Positions 35,001-50,000 of a stretch of DNA of 64,000 nt are shown piece by piece; position 1 is the first letter of the stretch; the number at the start of each line of letters is the position of its first letter. The stretch is taken from positions 1 through 64,000 of the forward strand of contig BGZK01000186.1 of the NCBI GenBank assembly GCA_005406025.1, written 5' to 3'. The DNA comes from Eumeta japonica. Taxonomy: Eukaryota > Arthropoda > Insecta > Lepidoptera > Psychidae. The translations under genes were made by a program, and so were the position numbers. Below the pieces are notes generated by a model that was given only the letters and a program-made list of their open reading frames with translations, was not told where the DNA came from and did no database searches.

Positions 35001-38000
35001 TGTACGCAAATGTATTGCAAGTTATTGTATGTATATTTGTATATAAATACGTATGTTTGTGTAAAGGTAAAAATAAAATTTTGTTAATATGAAATTCAGT
35101 GCGAGATTCTTTGTATAAATTAATGTTTTAAATATAATTCTTTGTATAAATAAATGTTTTAAATTGTTACTATTATTTCATCCTTCTTCCTACTATACGA
35201 ATGAATATTCACATTAAAATGATTTTACCACTCAAAGTCGTTGTCACGTAAAACTTTCGCCCGTATACCGACTTTACAGGCAACCAATTTTTATTCGTAT
35301 TTTTAAGATATGTACAAAGTGCACGCCGAATATTAAACACCTCATTTTTCCATGTAAAAGATTTTCCAATGTCAACATTATTCATGTTTTATTCATGAAT
35401 TTATACATTGAATTTAATAATGTAATTTGTGTCAGGTTGTTTGAAGCATTTTTTATATAAATTACCACAAATTAATAATGAAATAGTGATGCAGCTCCAG
35501 TTGACAAACCGTACTACTTGATATATGGTTCACATGATGTCATGTGATCTATATATAATACAGACATTTGAAAATTATAAATATATAACGCTAAAGCATT
35601 ATGTATTTGTAATTTTTAGTTGCACAGTCACTTCGATCCAACATCTAACCATGTTCTACTACTTCTTAAGTACAAACTGAATCATAAGCGCCAGCGATGT
35701 TAGAAATTATAGATATCAAAATTTACGTCCATACCATGAATTAATTTGTCGATATTAAAAATGAGAGGACAACACTACGGGCACAATTTAACTAAATCTA
35801 CTAAAAATAGTGTATGGGCTGTCTCGAGTTGGGTTTGATTGGATAACGATAGAGGACTGCCGTCCGCTATTTTCAGGGTCCCGCGTTAGACTTGACTGAC
35901 TGAAAATTTGTGAGGAAAACTCAAAATGTAAAATCATTGCAATCGGTTTAATCAACATAATATTTTCATATTAATAATATAATATATTACGAAGTGTCCA
36001 TGAAAGTCACTTCAAGACAAACTACATTGTTGCCAAGCATATATATTATCTACAAACGCAATTGTATAAGATTTTCCATCACTAAGATGCGTGCCCTTAT
36101 TTGGCACGCTGGGCGAATGATAAAACTACCCAGGTTCGACACCTTGCCCATGATGTCATAGCCAGTGAATCCACACGTTCATTTGGTACAACTAGTCAGT
36201 CACCCATTAACCCGATCTATAAAGATTTAGAAGATTTGCAACGATTATTCAGTCAGCGATTGAATTATACAGTCTCTTTCTACGAGATTCATGACAAATT
36301 GACTAATGAGAAGTATAAAGACATGCATTTTGTTTTTAATGTATGCAATACATAGAGAAAACTAACAAAAAACATCTCACAACGCCTACTTCAAATGGTA
36401 TCACTATATAATTTTCCCCTGTTTCAATTACAAAAGACAACTTACTTTGTATAAAAAATTAAATTAACAATAAAAAAAACCCAATGCAAAAAAAAGCGAA
36501 CATTTAAAAGTCAAAAATCATATCTTACGTTGAGCTATCAAATTCGATGGAGTAACACTTATAAGCATCTATATGTATTAATTATAGAAATTGATGGATG
36601 GTACGATGAGGTTTACTCGTTGAAATGGCCCTATAATGTCGCGGCGGGGTAATGCTTAAGTAAGTCAGGCCCTTTATGTGGTTGACTATCTAGTAATTTA
36701 CTAGCATTTCCGACCAACTTGCTTCGATACGATCAAATTTTCGTCGCAAATCTAGTTACCTACGTTGGGTGTTAGGTAAAGTGTTAAGTCTGGGAGCGCT
36801 ATGAGTTCGCAATCTCCCTATTTTTTTTAGCTATTTAGTTATTGCTTTAAACTTAGCGGTACCCCGCCGCGACGTTATAGCGCCATTTCAACGAGCAAAC
36901 CTTTACGTACCATCAATCAATTTCTATAATCAATATGTATAAATACTTATAGGTGTTACTCTATCGAATTTGATAAATCAACGTAAGGTATTATTTTTGA
37001 CTTTTTAAATGTTCGCTTTTTTGCGTTGGGGTTTTTTAAGTTTTTAACGTAATTTTTTGATGTTTTTGTGTATTAGTTTTAAATTTTAGGTCACACGTGT
37101 GTTCGCAAGTAAAGTAAATACCCATTATGCATCTAAGATTCCTATCGCAGCTAATAAAAGGATTGGCAACTATGAAACGGCTGAACCGATTTTAATGAAA
37201 CATATCTAAGAACCCTATTTTTGCGTCAGGGGTTAAAAATATAATTATTTACTGTTATTGTGTTTATAACTTGTACGTCTCTACTTACTATTTGTTATTC
37301 TTCACTAATTTCGTTTTTAAAGAGTATTTCTTGTCAGTTTTTAAATCTTGAGTCACTGATTGATAGTGTTAATGTTACCAAGGGCAAAAAATTTAACCCA
37401 TGAAGTGGCTTATCGGACAATAACAAAATACAGCGAAGAGGTATTGTTCAGTTTAATTTTTCTTTTCTGAAACTAAATACATTTTGATAAAACACTTGCT
37501 GCATCGACACCTAGCTAAGCTTGAGTTTTTTAGAGACATGTACATAGTTTTTCTATTTCATGTCTGATGTCAGGCGTTCTATACTCGGGTATCGCAGGGA
37601 TAATGACCACCCTAATATATACTACATTTATTTTGTTATATATTCAAGATGTTGAATCTTTGAGAAACTTCAATCTGTGTTTAATAATTTAAACTTAGCT
37701 GCTTCATTTGCTGATCGCGATGAAACCTGAATCTAGAAAAACGTTCCTCAGAATCTTCGAAGACGTGTAAATTTTCAATGTAGCAGACCAGTAGAGGGAA
37801 ATAAATGTATTCTGATACCCTCTTCTTGGACAAGAATCTTGTTGGTGTGGGATTTGTATTGATTGTATGAAGTATCTAATAGAATTCTCAAGTATGTCTT
37901 TATGAGTACATAAAATGAGTGCGCTCGTGATCGAGTGGTCAAGGGCGTTAACTTCGAGATAAAGGTAATCTCGAGTTCGAATTTCGACCGCGAGCGAACC

Positions 38001-41000
38001 GACGAAGAAGTTTTGGAATGAAGTGGAATTAAACAGCTCGATCTACGCGTAAGAGAGTCTGTCAAACCGTCGTCAGCTATTTGGTGACGACGAAGAGCTC
38101 AACATCCAAGTTCCTCAATTTTAAGTAAAAAAAACAAAAGACGTAGGAGCGAATACCACAGCAGCGGAGTAAATTAAGAGCCTCGAACATACAAAATCTT
38201 TGAAAACCCTATGTTCCTTTTTACGTGATACGTTACTTTAAATTGTATGCGGTATTTTTATCGGCAAGTACTTGTTTCAAAATAATTTATCAACATACAT
38301 TTTTTTACATATCCTATTACACAATCGCCAGAACCTCCTTCCTGCACGTGCCATTTTATCATTTTATTATGAAAATTATAGAGGAGATTTTATTAATAAG
38401 ACGTTTTCCAAATATAACACCTAACCCTAAAAGTCTAAGCATTCTACGCGTTGCGGTTACGCCAACAATAACGAAACCATACCATATACAGATTCTCATG
38501 AAAAAATTAAACAAGAGTACGTGGGATTAAAACAACATTCGGTGTTACAAATCCAATTGTATTATTATAGCTATTCAAGTATAAAGCTTTTTAAGGTTTG
38601 ATTAAGATATTAAAAAAAAAACTAATTTTATACAATCGGTTTTCTACTGAGCGGCCGCGTCGTTTACATGCAAATGGAATGAGCTCTGAACACATCGACA
38701 AGGCGGCATTCACACTTGTAGTGTTACCGGCTAATATCGAAGAACTTATATATTCACAGGGCCCCGTCTGTTTGTGATAGTTTATTTTTGCCGATAGTTG
38801 TTTAAAATAAAAACTTAAATAATACAATTAATCAAGATGAGCTCTTGAGCCAATAAATAATTTTTAAAACGGCGATAAATTCTTGTTTGATGTCACCCCA
38901 TCGATATCTCACGAAGTAGTCGAGATATGGAACATGTTGAATATTGATTATGGATATACAGACTTATTGGTATTTTAGCAGATTTTTATCAGCTCACTGC
39001 TGAAGAATATACCCTGTCACATTGTTTTCATTTCTGACTTTCAACCCTTCGCGCTAGAGCGGGTCGGCTGCTCGTTGGCGACCTTCTTCCCCGATGCTGT
39101 GCCAGCGTCTCACGCTGATGACTTAACATAATATCAGGTTTCGATTCGACTCGAATGGTTTCGATTTTCGGTAACTTCGAATGGTTTGATTTGACTCAAG
39201 TTAAGATCCCATGATCACTTCGACAGTGGTCGAGATTCTAACGCACTACTTTCTGGTCGATGGCGACATCCTTGACAGCACGGCGAGCAATGCACGGCCA
39301 CCGCAGCTCGATTAGGATTTATACTAAAGTATAGCTTCAACCTTGTCTTGCGATACGCATGTGCCTCTCGATCTTCAGATCTATTACTTCGGAGCAATAA
39401 TCGTTTGAAATTCTCCTTATTTTTGGTTACAATTTAGTGCGAAATTGAATATTCTGAATAATTAATATTAAAAAATTGAAAAAGTTATTGGCTTATATTA
39501 AAGGTATATTAAAGAAAAAAGAAGATACAAACATACAACATGTGAACTAGAAGCATTTTTTTTGATTTTTTTTACAACACTTAGAATTGTCTGCCTAACA
39601 ATATGCAAAAGCATTGATTAAATAATTATAGAATAATCGAAAAAAATTAATAATAAGTAATATTAATAAATTTTTTTATTGAAGAAACATCAGATTCTGA
39701 CTGTTTTTATAAAATATAAATTAAAAGGTTCTACACGCATAGCCTATATCAGTGGTTTCTTTTAGATTTAAATCAAGAGAACGGAACCACCTATGTCCGC
39801 ATGTATATCGCGCTCGTCCGGCTTTCAACTGTCGTATCGGAGCTCTATGAAACTCCAATTTTGTATTCGTTCCCAGTTTCGATGTTACAATAAACAGAAA
39901 ACCAAAGACAAGAACAGTTTTGTATGCGCAGCTTACCTCATTCAGAGAAAAAAAAAACGGTTCACCGAACGATATGAAACAATAAAATGGACGATAGTTC
40001 ATATTTATACTGTGCGTTTTTAAATATATTTCTCCGAAACTATTCTATCGATTCGTGTGAGAAAAGCAATGTTTTAAAATAAAATGCATGTGGATACACA
40101 CGTCAGCGGCCACCATAAGTTGAGGTGGTCTTACAGCTCAGACCTGTTCAATCTGAGGTAAAAAGATCGTGGGAGAATACGGGTCGTCCCACAATCTTAA
40201 TTGAAGAAAGCCTTTGAGCGTGTTTGCGCAGTCTTTACGCGCAGTCGAAGCGAAATTTTTCAGTTTGACGTTGGGGGCCATCCATAAATTACGTCATAAA
40301 TTTCGGTGTCAACGAAATGTGTCAATCGCGACAAGGAGCAGGTCAAAAGCTTTGTGACGTCAAATCCGAAATACGAGAACGAAAAAAGGTTTGTCTTTTG
40401 TTTTGTCCAATATTTAATGTATTTTGAACAAATAAAAAATTGTACAAACAGCTGTTTTTATTTACGTGTGACCACCTGTGACAACGACGGACGGGGTGTA
40501 GTGCATGTAGCTATTATGCCCTTTTTTAGAAATGATGGTCTTAAAAAGAAAACAGTGTTTACATTCATTCAGTAGTTCTTGAAATTACCGCCGTTGTACA
40601 TACAAATAGACATACATACGTTCGCTGCTTTTCTTTGGAGGAATATAAGGTAATAACTCTTAAACATATTTTCAACGAAGATATATAATAATTTAGTTAA
40701 GGAAGAATAGTGTGTCAACAACGAGGGGTTGATCAGTAAAACGTGAATACAATTAGAATTTAATAAACGCATTCGTCTTATTACTTTAAGGAGCTCAATC
40801 ATCTCCTTTTAAACTAGCATTTAACAAGAACTCACTTTTAAAATAAAATTTGCGTTCTACGTCCTCTTTTTAAAAGGTTTCAACACGAACAACCGTTGAA
40901 AAGAGGACGTGGAACTTATTTTAAATTTATCGAATTTTATTTTAAAAGTGACTTGTCAAATGTTAGTTTAAAAGGAGATGTTGAAGAGACTCATAGTGAG

Positions 41001-44000
41001 CTATTCTTTTATATACGTAGATATACACATTGGTATTTTGGAAATGCCAACAATAATTTCGATGAAAATTTCTTTTTTGGTAAAGAGTTGCTTCTCAAGT
41101 TTATCGATATGGGTGTCGTCTTTGAACGATTTAAAAAAAAAATTGAACTCTGTACTCCATGTCGTAGATTTCCGACGTTAATGCGTTGTCGATATGTTGT
41201 GTCGAGGTACTGGTTGGTTTAATGTAACATTCTCAACTATAGACGGCACCATGTGATTTTAACATCAGTACAGGTAACAGGTATTTTTGAAGTGAAACTT
41301 CTAATGCGACTTCCAACAAGGTTGCGTTAAACTTTTAACGCTACCAAGGAGGAGGTATGAAAGCACTGTTGCGTTAAAAGTACAACACTCCTGGGGAAGG
41401 GGAATAGAAAGAGACAGCGAGAGTGAATGCATGGCATTCGAACGCATGCGCGTAGTATACCTGTTACAGGCCAGCGCGAGCGTTGGCAACGTGTAGCGTC
41501 CAATATTCCAACGCAAGAGGGAGAGAGAAAGAAAGATACACAAAGGTAGAGAGTAGGAGAGAGAAAGAGAGTGAGTCGGTAGATTTCATCCCGCAATTGT
41601 GACGTGCGACGAAAAATGCAATTTCTACCCCTTCCTATTTTCACATTACGAAGTTTCACTTCTTCCGCGAAGAGGGACTCCACGCACTATTTTTTTTCAT
41701 ATTAAGTATTTTTTATATATTATATAGGCACCTAAATATTTATTATTGTTGAAAATGAACGTAAGCAATTTATCACGTGGGAAGTTCTCATATTCCCCCG
41801 ACAAATTCGAAAAGCCTCGAGCAAAGCTCTGTTGCCCGGGTACTGTGCTAATGAACCGACCGCATTTTCCTTTTCAGGTAGTTTAAATTACCTCGCACGT
41901 GTAATTGGCCGTGTCGTTAGCCTGAAGGCTGTCGATCTGTAGGCTGTAGTTGCTCCACATTTTCATGCGCTCCGGGAGCAGGCGCCGCGTCTCCCCGCTG
42001 TCGCCGAGCAGATGGTCACCCTTGTACCAACGCACACGGGCGACGTTGTCTGTCAATAACGGAAAAATAAATTAAACATCTAATGCTTTGTAACTTAAAT
42101 CAAATAAATCAGCTATTTTGTGCTTCAAAAATATCTGATTTATTTGATTTTTAACGACCACATCCCGCAGTTAACGTCGTTATTTAATGAAATCGTATTG
42201 ACTTCCATGTTTTTTGTGCTTTGTGATAGAAAGACTTCTACCAAAAAAATATCTTCCGATCACGACTCTAGAAAATCGTTCTGTGATCGGGTCACACGTT
42301 ATCTATAACATTTCTATGGCGTATAAATTATATCAGTTTGAAAAATAAGCTATGGATTAAAATGAATATTAAATATTATTCGTCTATACGTTTATACACC
42401 TTAAGCTACAAAAATATTGTCAGCCGTCGCGTGACGCTTGGTTTATTGGAGCAAATAAACATGACATAATCATAAACAATACATTAAGATTAAAAAAAAA
42501 AAGAATATTTATTTTAGTAATACAAATTAATTTAATGCCAAAATGAATAATTAAAAAGGCATTCCGCAGTGAACAACAACATCCTTTACACTAGGTATAC
42601 GAACACAGCGCGTAAGAGAGAAGGAGGATTGTTGTCTCGAGTCGAAAAAAAATCGCAGAATTATGAGCCTTATATATATAAATTTCACATTCGCTTTCCC
42701 TTCTTTAAACGGGGAGATATTTCCAACAACAGCGAAATAAATATAATTCCCTTCTAAGCCCTTAGTCCAACTGATAAAAAATGAACATTACTAAATCTAA
42801 ATTTGCGTTCAGTGAAACTAGCCAGAATCGGCTAGTATTTATGTAAATGCCATGATGCGTTAGGTCCAGATACTATCATCACTGTGCGCGACGCGTCACT
42901 CACCCTTTTTGTTAGTCTCCCGGTTTGTTATGCACCGCGAAGTGCATTCGTGCTAAAACATCAACGGCCGCAATGAATGCGAAAATAAATTGCATTTGTC
43001 GGTACGGTACAAAGCAAAACGAACAGAGCTGACTATACATTTGTCCAAAAAAATAAAAATCATTTAAACAATTGCATTTTTTAATCTACCGTAAATTAAG
43101 GTTGTGAAATCGGCGTTTCTGAAAGTATTGCATTTGAAATCATTCCATTATTATAATATTAAAAATAAATAGAAAAGCAAACGTTGTATTTCGTAATTGA
43201 TACAATAAAGCATTTCAATTAAACAAATAATTAAAAAAGCGGCCCGGAGCACACACGTGTGGTTCCGTATCGCAGTACGATATTTAATATTAGATATAGT
43301 TTTACAAAAGTTTAGTAAAATATAAGAGAGGTGCTAGAGCAATGTGTGATTATTAGTAAAGATCTGTGAAGTAGTAAGCTCAGGAACATATGAACGCGAG
43401 GTGAACTCACATTCGTTTTTAATATTTGTTGTTTTGCTTAAGAGTATGCATTCTAGTTATGCTAGTTAGACGTTTGTACGTATTGCCATTATAAAGACCA
43501 TGCAAAAAGCACTAAAAAAATAATCTAGACTAGACCTTTTATGTTTTCATTAATTATTGTCTACCATCCATATAACAATATACATACCTTGTGAAAATTT
43601 CAAGTGTCTATCTATTACGGTTTATAAGATACAGCTCTATGACAAATGGATAGACAGACAGCGAAACTTTATTAATAGAGTTACATTGGCAAATTTTCTC
43701 GAACTCTCGAACAAAACTCGAACCCGAAAAAAAAATACATCTAGTACATTTCCAAAGTGTAAACAAGGCCATAAATTAATTATAAACACAAAGTCATAAA
43801 TATGTCACGTCGCACGCAAATAAATAATATTTATTCTAATCTGGATCATTTCAGGCCTACGCCTAACGCTTAACAACCCCGATTCTTTATTTTGAAATGA
43901 GTGGGTCATTTAAAAATAAACAATCGGGGTTCTGTTCTCTTATTTTTTAGTAGGGGAGTTATTCTGTTATTTCATCAAGTTTGTTACGAGCATTGTTCAG

Positions 44001-47000
44001 GACAATACTTATAAACACTGTATTAAGGAAATGTATTTATTGGACGTCGCTTATCAGTTTACTTTTATTCATCCTTTCGAGATGGCCAAATCACCACAAC
44101 ATATCTCTTTCTACCCTCGTCACTACGTCTTATTTCAAACCACACCGCTGTCTAACATCACTGTTTTTACATTTGTTTTTCAAAGGCACTCCACATTTAT
44201 TACACAGAGATCACATGTCCACTGTATTGATTCCGCAATATCTAATTGTCATTATCATACATAAGCGTACTAACAAAATACCTATTTGTTAGTTAAAGTT
44301 TACGATATTGACGTTTTTGATACTAAAATTGAGCGTGATTCGTATTTAAATGTTTAATAACAATGCCTTTTACAGCTATCGAATACGCAAAGATGATTTA
44401 TTGTTAAGGAGTTTGCAGAGGTTACATTGTTGCTGCAGCTATAAGACTTTATATTGAAAGTTATCCTGGCAGTCAATAACCTGAGAGTCTGAAAATAATA
44501 TTGCGTGCTGTGTGTCGTTGATGCGATAATTTGCTTTAGTTTGTGTTATATGTTTAGAGGTGAGTGGAACCCATGTGGAAAATCAAAGACTAATTTAATA
44601 ATACCTTTGGCGACCTTTACATCATTGACAACATTGTTATTTGTAGGTAAATGACTAGATGCCACCACCCGTCGTCGATGTGAAACACGCGGCGGTCGCG
44701 CTTCAGTCTGGCCTACAATTTAATAGGGTTGTGTCACATAATTTTGTGTTTTTTATAGGCATATTTTCATGATATATTTTTGTTATATCTATTTTGGCAA
44801 AGTCGTTCTAAAAAAGGAGGGGATTATGAATATTTGCGAAAAGATGCATGATCGATTTCATCCTGTATGTATGACAATTAATTGTTAATGTGGTCTACGA
44901 TTTGAAATACACTAAAATATTACTATTTATGTATAAATTATTTATCTATCACAACACTCCTAAAATTAATATGAAATACATCAGACATTATGTAATATAC
45001 ATTACATTCAAACACACAAAAGCGAATTGAGTTCTGCCGTACTAAATCTGCACTGTATCGAAGTGAACTCAGTCAAAGAATTAAGAGTAACTAGTAAACT
45101 CTTTCTTTGAATTTTCTACTTCGAATTCCTTGAATTTTACGTATATATTTTCAGTACTTTTTGACTATTAAATTCATGTTCCAAGGATTTGAGTCACTTG
45201 CATAGTTTCAATTTCAATGGGCCTAGCATGAAGCCCTAGAAAATCTCTCCATAAGACTATTCCTTTCGTCGGCGCGAGAAGGATGGCCCTATAGAGAATA
45301 CTTCTTTAGGGGGTCATGCTAGGCCCGCCAGACGCCTTAAAGTATATATTTTAGAAAACTAGCCAAACAGAGATCGCGTCGCACACGTGTTGGCTTCCTA
45401 ATTTCAATGGGCGATTTCAAAAATCGTCTTCTGTTCAAAGTAATTGTCTACCGAACCCTTCCAATCCGATTTTAGAGCACCCGCCCGTTCGTGTAGATTA
45501 AACAATTCTCCTGGTAGCTCTGTAATCATCGTTGTTTTACTTAATATTCTAATGGCATTCACATTACGATTTCTTTTTCAAAGAAACGCTACGTTGCATA
45601 CAATAAGGCAATTTACTTAAGATGTCCGTGTTATTATGCCAAGATATATTTCAACGTATATCGTCCCTTTAATGATTTATAACGGAATAGGGTCAGAAAA
45701 AAAATATTTGTACCTCATTAGCCGGTTATTTTGTGCCGTTACCCGCTCGCTTCGCCGGGCGTTATGGGTTACGAAAGTAAATAAAGAAAATGGTGAAAGT
45801 CTAGCAAAATATAAATAATCTAACACCATCTGCAAATGGTGCCGCGTCGAATGGTCGAACTCCCATACCGATGCATTCACTCGTTTTTAGGAATCCGTAG
45901 TCAACAAGGAACTCTTATAGTGTTACCATGTCCGGCTGACCCTCCGTCTGTTTATCCTCGGCTAAGTTCAAGGACTCTTAGCACTAGAAAACCTTAACCT
46001 GCCCTTAATCACGTCGACAAAATGGTAAAATAAAATCTGGAAAAAAATTTTTAAGGTACCTACCTCCCTTACGTGTAAAATGGAGATAGTTTTTTTCTCG
46101 TTTATCCCATGGTGTGGGATATCTTCGAATAACGAGTTGAAAAACTTTAAGGGTGTGCGAAAATAATTTTTGATTTAGGGAATATTACTGTTTACGAAAT
46201 ATTAAGCTGTAAAGTCCTAATTTTTGTTAGAGTCAAGTGTCGCACCCCTGTTAGCTAAATGGTTGCGTTTATATGAATAAAAACTTACAAGGCAGTAGTA
46301 AATGTAAAGAGGCTACACGGAAAACACAAAACAAAAACCAGCTAAGTAGACTTTACACATTAACGAGGAATAGTCGACCGACTTATAAAAAGTACTTGAA
46401 AACGTAAAAAAAATTGTATAAATTCCATCTAAAATTCCTTAGATAAAATTGTTAAATGAAATATAAATTTATGAACTTAACAAAATCATGGAAATATGAA
46501 ATCATAACATCTTTAACATCTCTCTTATGTGGACTCGTTTTTGACGTTATTAGCCGTTAAACCGTGAAGTCAATTAATACGTTCATAGGTTCAAACGAAA
46601 AGCCCCCTTTTAAGTTTTAATATTGTGACGCGCGTGGTCCGGCAGGCGCCTGGCCGGCTATAAATATTAGGTATTACAAATATCAATAAAGGGAACATAA
46701 TAATGTCGTCGATTCTGTGAGTCGATGACAGCAGTGACTATGGCTCGTTGGTAATGACGCTCATAATACCTACGAACGCGTCAGACATAGGACATCGAGC
46801 TCCGAGTCCATTCGAGCACGTGATGCCACCATACGGCCAAAAAGATCTACTGGAATTTTCTCAAACACTTGTAAAGCTCGTCTTTGAAGCTGTTAAGCTC
46901 GTATTTAAACACGTATTGCCCTAGTGTAGGGCGGTTAAAAGGGAAAGGGCGTAATATGAATATGTCGACAGATACACATCAAAAATTAAACTAGTTACTT

Positions 47001-50000
47001 TTATGAAAAATATAAGCATAAAAATAAATTAGCGACTTCGTAGGAATTCAAAAAAAAATCCACTTCACCGACAAACTCTTCTATCTCTTGCCTTTTCAAT
47101 CGGATCAATCGATCCACTTCTATAAAGTCATTAATCTTTCTCTGCGCCATTTTTGGAGTTTACTCCTTAAGAATCGATTTCATATTTGGGCCCGGGGTAT
47201 GGAATTTTATGGGAGTAAAATCAAGTGTTAGATAAATGACGTTACGCTATCGTCATGGTTACTGAAATAAATAAATCGTCATGGTTACTGTTTACATTTC
47301 AATCAATCAGAATGTGACAAATATAATAGATTTTCTCCACGAATCATTGTTAGTGTATACAGAAGGGGGTTCAAAACTATTGAAGAAACGTTACCATGAA
47401 CTTCCACTTATACTTGGTGGAGATTTTTTTTCAATATTTTCTTAAATGACGAATTAATTGTTTTACTCTTAACATAAATAAATGAATTGTGTATTATGCT
47501 TTGAATAATATAATAGATGCTTTCATTTACCATTATACTAATCTATGTGTACGATATCATCTTAAAGCAGTAAACTCCATTCGTGCGTCGGAGCTGACAC
47601 ACTTTTTTTTTTATTCTCTAAAACGTAGTCCATTATTGCAAGATATTTCAGGAAAATGGATATTCTATCCTGAATCTGACTGGACCTTGTCCAATTCATG
47701 CTGTTCTAAGTAGCTCCTTACAAATCGATGAGCTACCATATGACCTCAAAATTATTATGTTTTGTCAATTTTGGTACAAATTTCTAATACAAACTTTAGG
47801 CTAATAATATATTTAAGAGCTACCTATATTGTCGTTTTTATATTTATGTAACAAATAAATATTCGTTTTATATTCCATTTCAAACACATTTTAATGTTCA
47901 GCATAAAATAAATTCCATTATTTATATTACAACATCAACATAATCTGACAGGCCCGATCAGTACACGGACAGACGTATAAAAAAGTTAAAAGACTACGGC
48001 CGCCTATAAAAGGTTTTGAATGCATTTGCATAATAAACGCATAAGGGACGTGACGTTGCATCAATTTATTTGCTGACTGTACGTTTAGATGCAGTTATTA
48101 AGGGTCGGATAGCTTCGGGATGTCACGGTAATTTTCGAGAGTTCACGGCCGTTTATTGAATTACTGGGGTTCCGTGTGTTTAAAGTTGCATAGGTAAGGA
48201 TTTTTTATTCCTATATAACATAAATTGAATTCTGTCTGTCTGTAAAGGCTAATATCAGAATTCGATGTATGGATTTCAATACGTTTTCATTAATAGTGAG
48301 ACTGATACTCGAAGAAGGTTATGTATATTAATTTATAGGTATTTCGTGCATATTGTCAGAGCTATGACAATGTTTGTGGATGAAGTCGGAAAAAACACGT
48401 TTACCTGGCCTGCTCTGCGTACATCGTTTAAGCTAAGTGGAAACGATGTATGGCGGAAGTGTTCCTCTCAAATAGGTCTCAAGAAAAATCCAGACTTATC
48501 TGTCTGTCTGTTACGGCAAATTTGTAATAACACTCTGAAATTTCATGCTAAAACCTCCAACTAATAAACTAACTGTTACAAAATTAAAATTGCCCTCAAA
48601 ATCTATATATATAATCAATTAGTTATTTTTGAGGTTCATACCAGCTCAAGATGAATCAGACGCAGTTGGATCTCCTTAGAAGTAGAGGAAATCCTTTTGA
48701 CTCAATACTACATGTTCCATATTCACGTTTATAGATTATAATTTTTTGCCTTGTTCCAGCTAGCACCGACTCCAAAAATATCCATTTATTTAAATGGATT
48801 TTTGAAGGCGGCTCTGATTTCACTTTTGTAAAATCTATTTCGTTTAAAGTGTTTTAGCTATCGGGCAATTATAACTTTTTAACTTGTTTAACTACTTTGA
48901 ACGTGGATGAAACCATGGTTTTACAATTGGCTAGGTGTCTCTTTTACTTTTGTACGAAAAACTTGAAAAAATCAGCTTCGATCCCGAATTGTCCCGTGAC
49001 GTTGGTAATGATTTCAGGGTTTTTGCATTTTTAGTTGGAGTGCAACTATCAAATTATTCTTATACAACCTACAGAAATTCTTAGAAAGAAATACTTTATA
49101 ATATATAAGTTTTACAATTCGTGCAGTGCGTACATTTGAATTCACTCTCACATTGAAATAATTCAACGTATTTATGGTGTTATCGCTAAAGTGTTTCTGC
49201 TTAAACTCTTACATTGGAATTATATAAACGAATTAACTGCTAATCGTTACATAGTAATGTGGCTTACGTTACGAGTCCAGCGTTACGAGATGATGACTTT
49301 CGGAAACAAAGACCCGAACAAACAAAAAAAAAATGCACTATATGTGCCCATAATATTTGAGAATCTTTCTATTTCCCTGGATTTCCATCATCCTATCCTG
49401 ACTTGGTGTCATTACGATCACTTCGATAGTATGCTCCTTCAAGCAAAGAAGGAAAAGCAAAAAGGAAAAGAAGAAAAGGATTTTGAAAAATGGTCTACAA
49501 CTGGCGAAAATATCGATGAACGTGCATAAAAAAAGAAAAAAAAACATTTTCCCTCGAAATCCCTCCTTTATTTGAAGGTGGTTAAAAAACATGGAGCGCA
49601 AGCCGACATTTTCTGATTTGAAATCAATTATATTATGAACCTGCAAACGCGGTCTGTATGTATGCACATAAAAAAATCCTAAAAACGCTAATTTTCTACA
49701 TAAATCTTACATTGTTAGACTTATTATCTATTTATTTATTTCATTATTTGTTTGTGCATGATTCACGATTCACGCAGATGACTAAAAATACTTGGAAGAT
49801 GGTAATTTAAAAGCCTCTTTAGTTTAACTGAGCACTGCATTGACTTCTATCAAAATCAGTTAAATAGAACTGTATTTATGTCATTCCCGACTAGTCCGTA
49901 TAAGACCGCAAACTACGCTAAATTAAGACCGATTTAAATATTTACGTTTTTGTAGTGCTGTGAGTGTCCTCATTTTTAATTTATTTAAATTACTCTCCTG

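Larger units (their letters stand above)
31881..41891 (-). other. wrapper intron 2 (10.0 kb)
   Basis: No second gene found on either strand. Contents: a diverged repeat (32040-32230), a 59-bp palindrome (33429-33487), a short direct duplication (about 34871 and 34940), a large foldback (36453-37058), a tRNA-like sequence (37923-37995), a truncated MITE (40273-40490), a second foldback (40790-40985) and a MITE (41287-41664). Confidence 0.7.

Noticed and set aside
40896..41222. 108-codon + strand frame
   Set aside because: It runs through the right arm of a foldback element and has no family resemblance or splice context.
41301..41683. - strand frames with Leu/Ser-rich products
   Set aside because: They read the GA-rich interior of the MITE at 41287-41664 on its complementary strand.
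49191..49667. Overlapping + and - frames of over 100 codons
   Set aside because: Low-complexity Lys/Glu-rich sequence on one strand and Phe/Leu-rich on the other, mirroring an A-rich tract; no domain.
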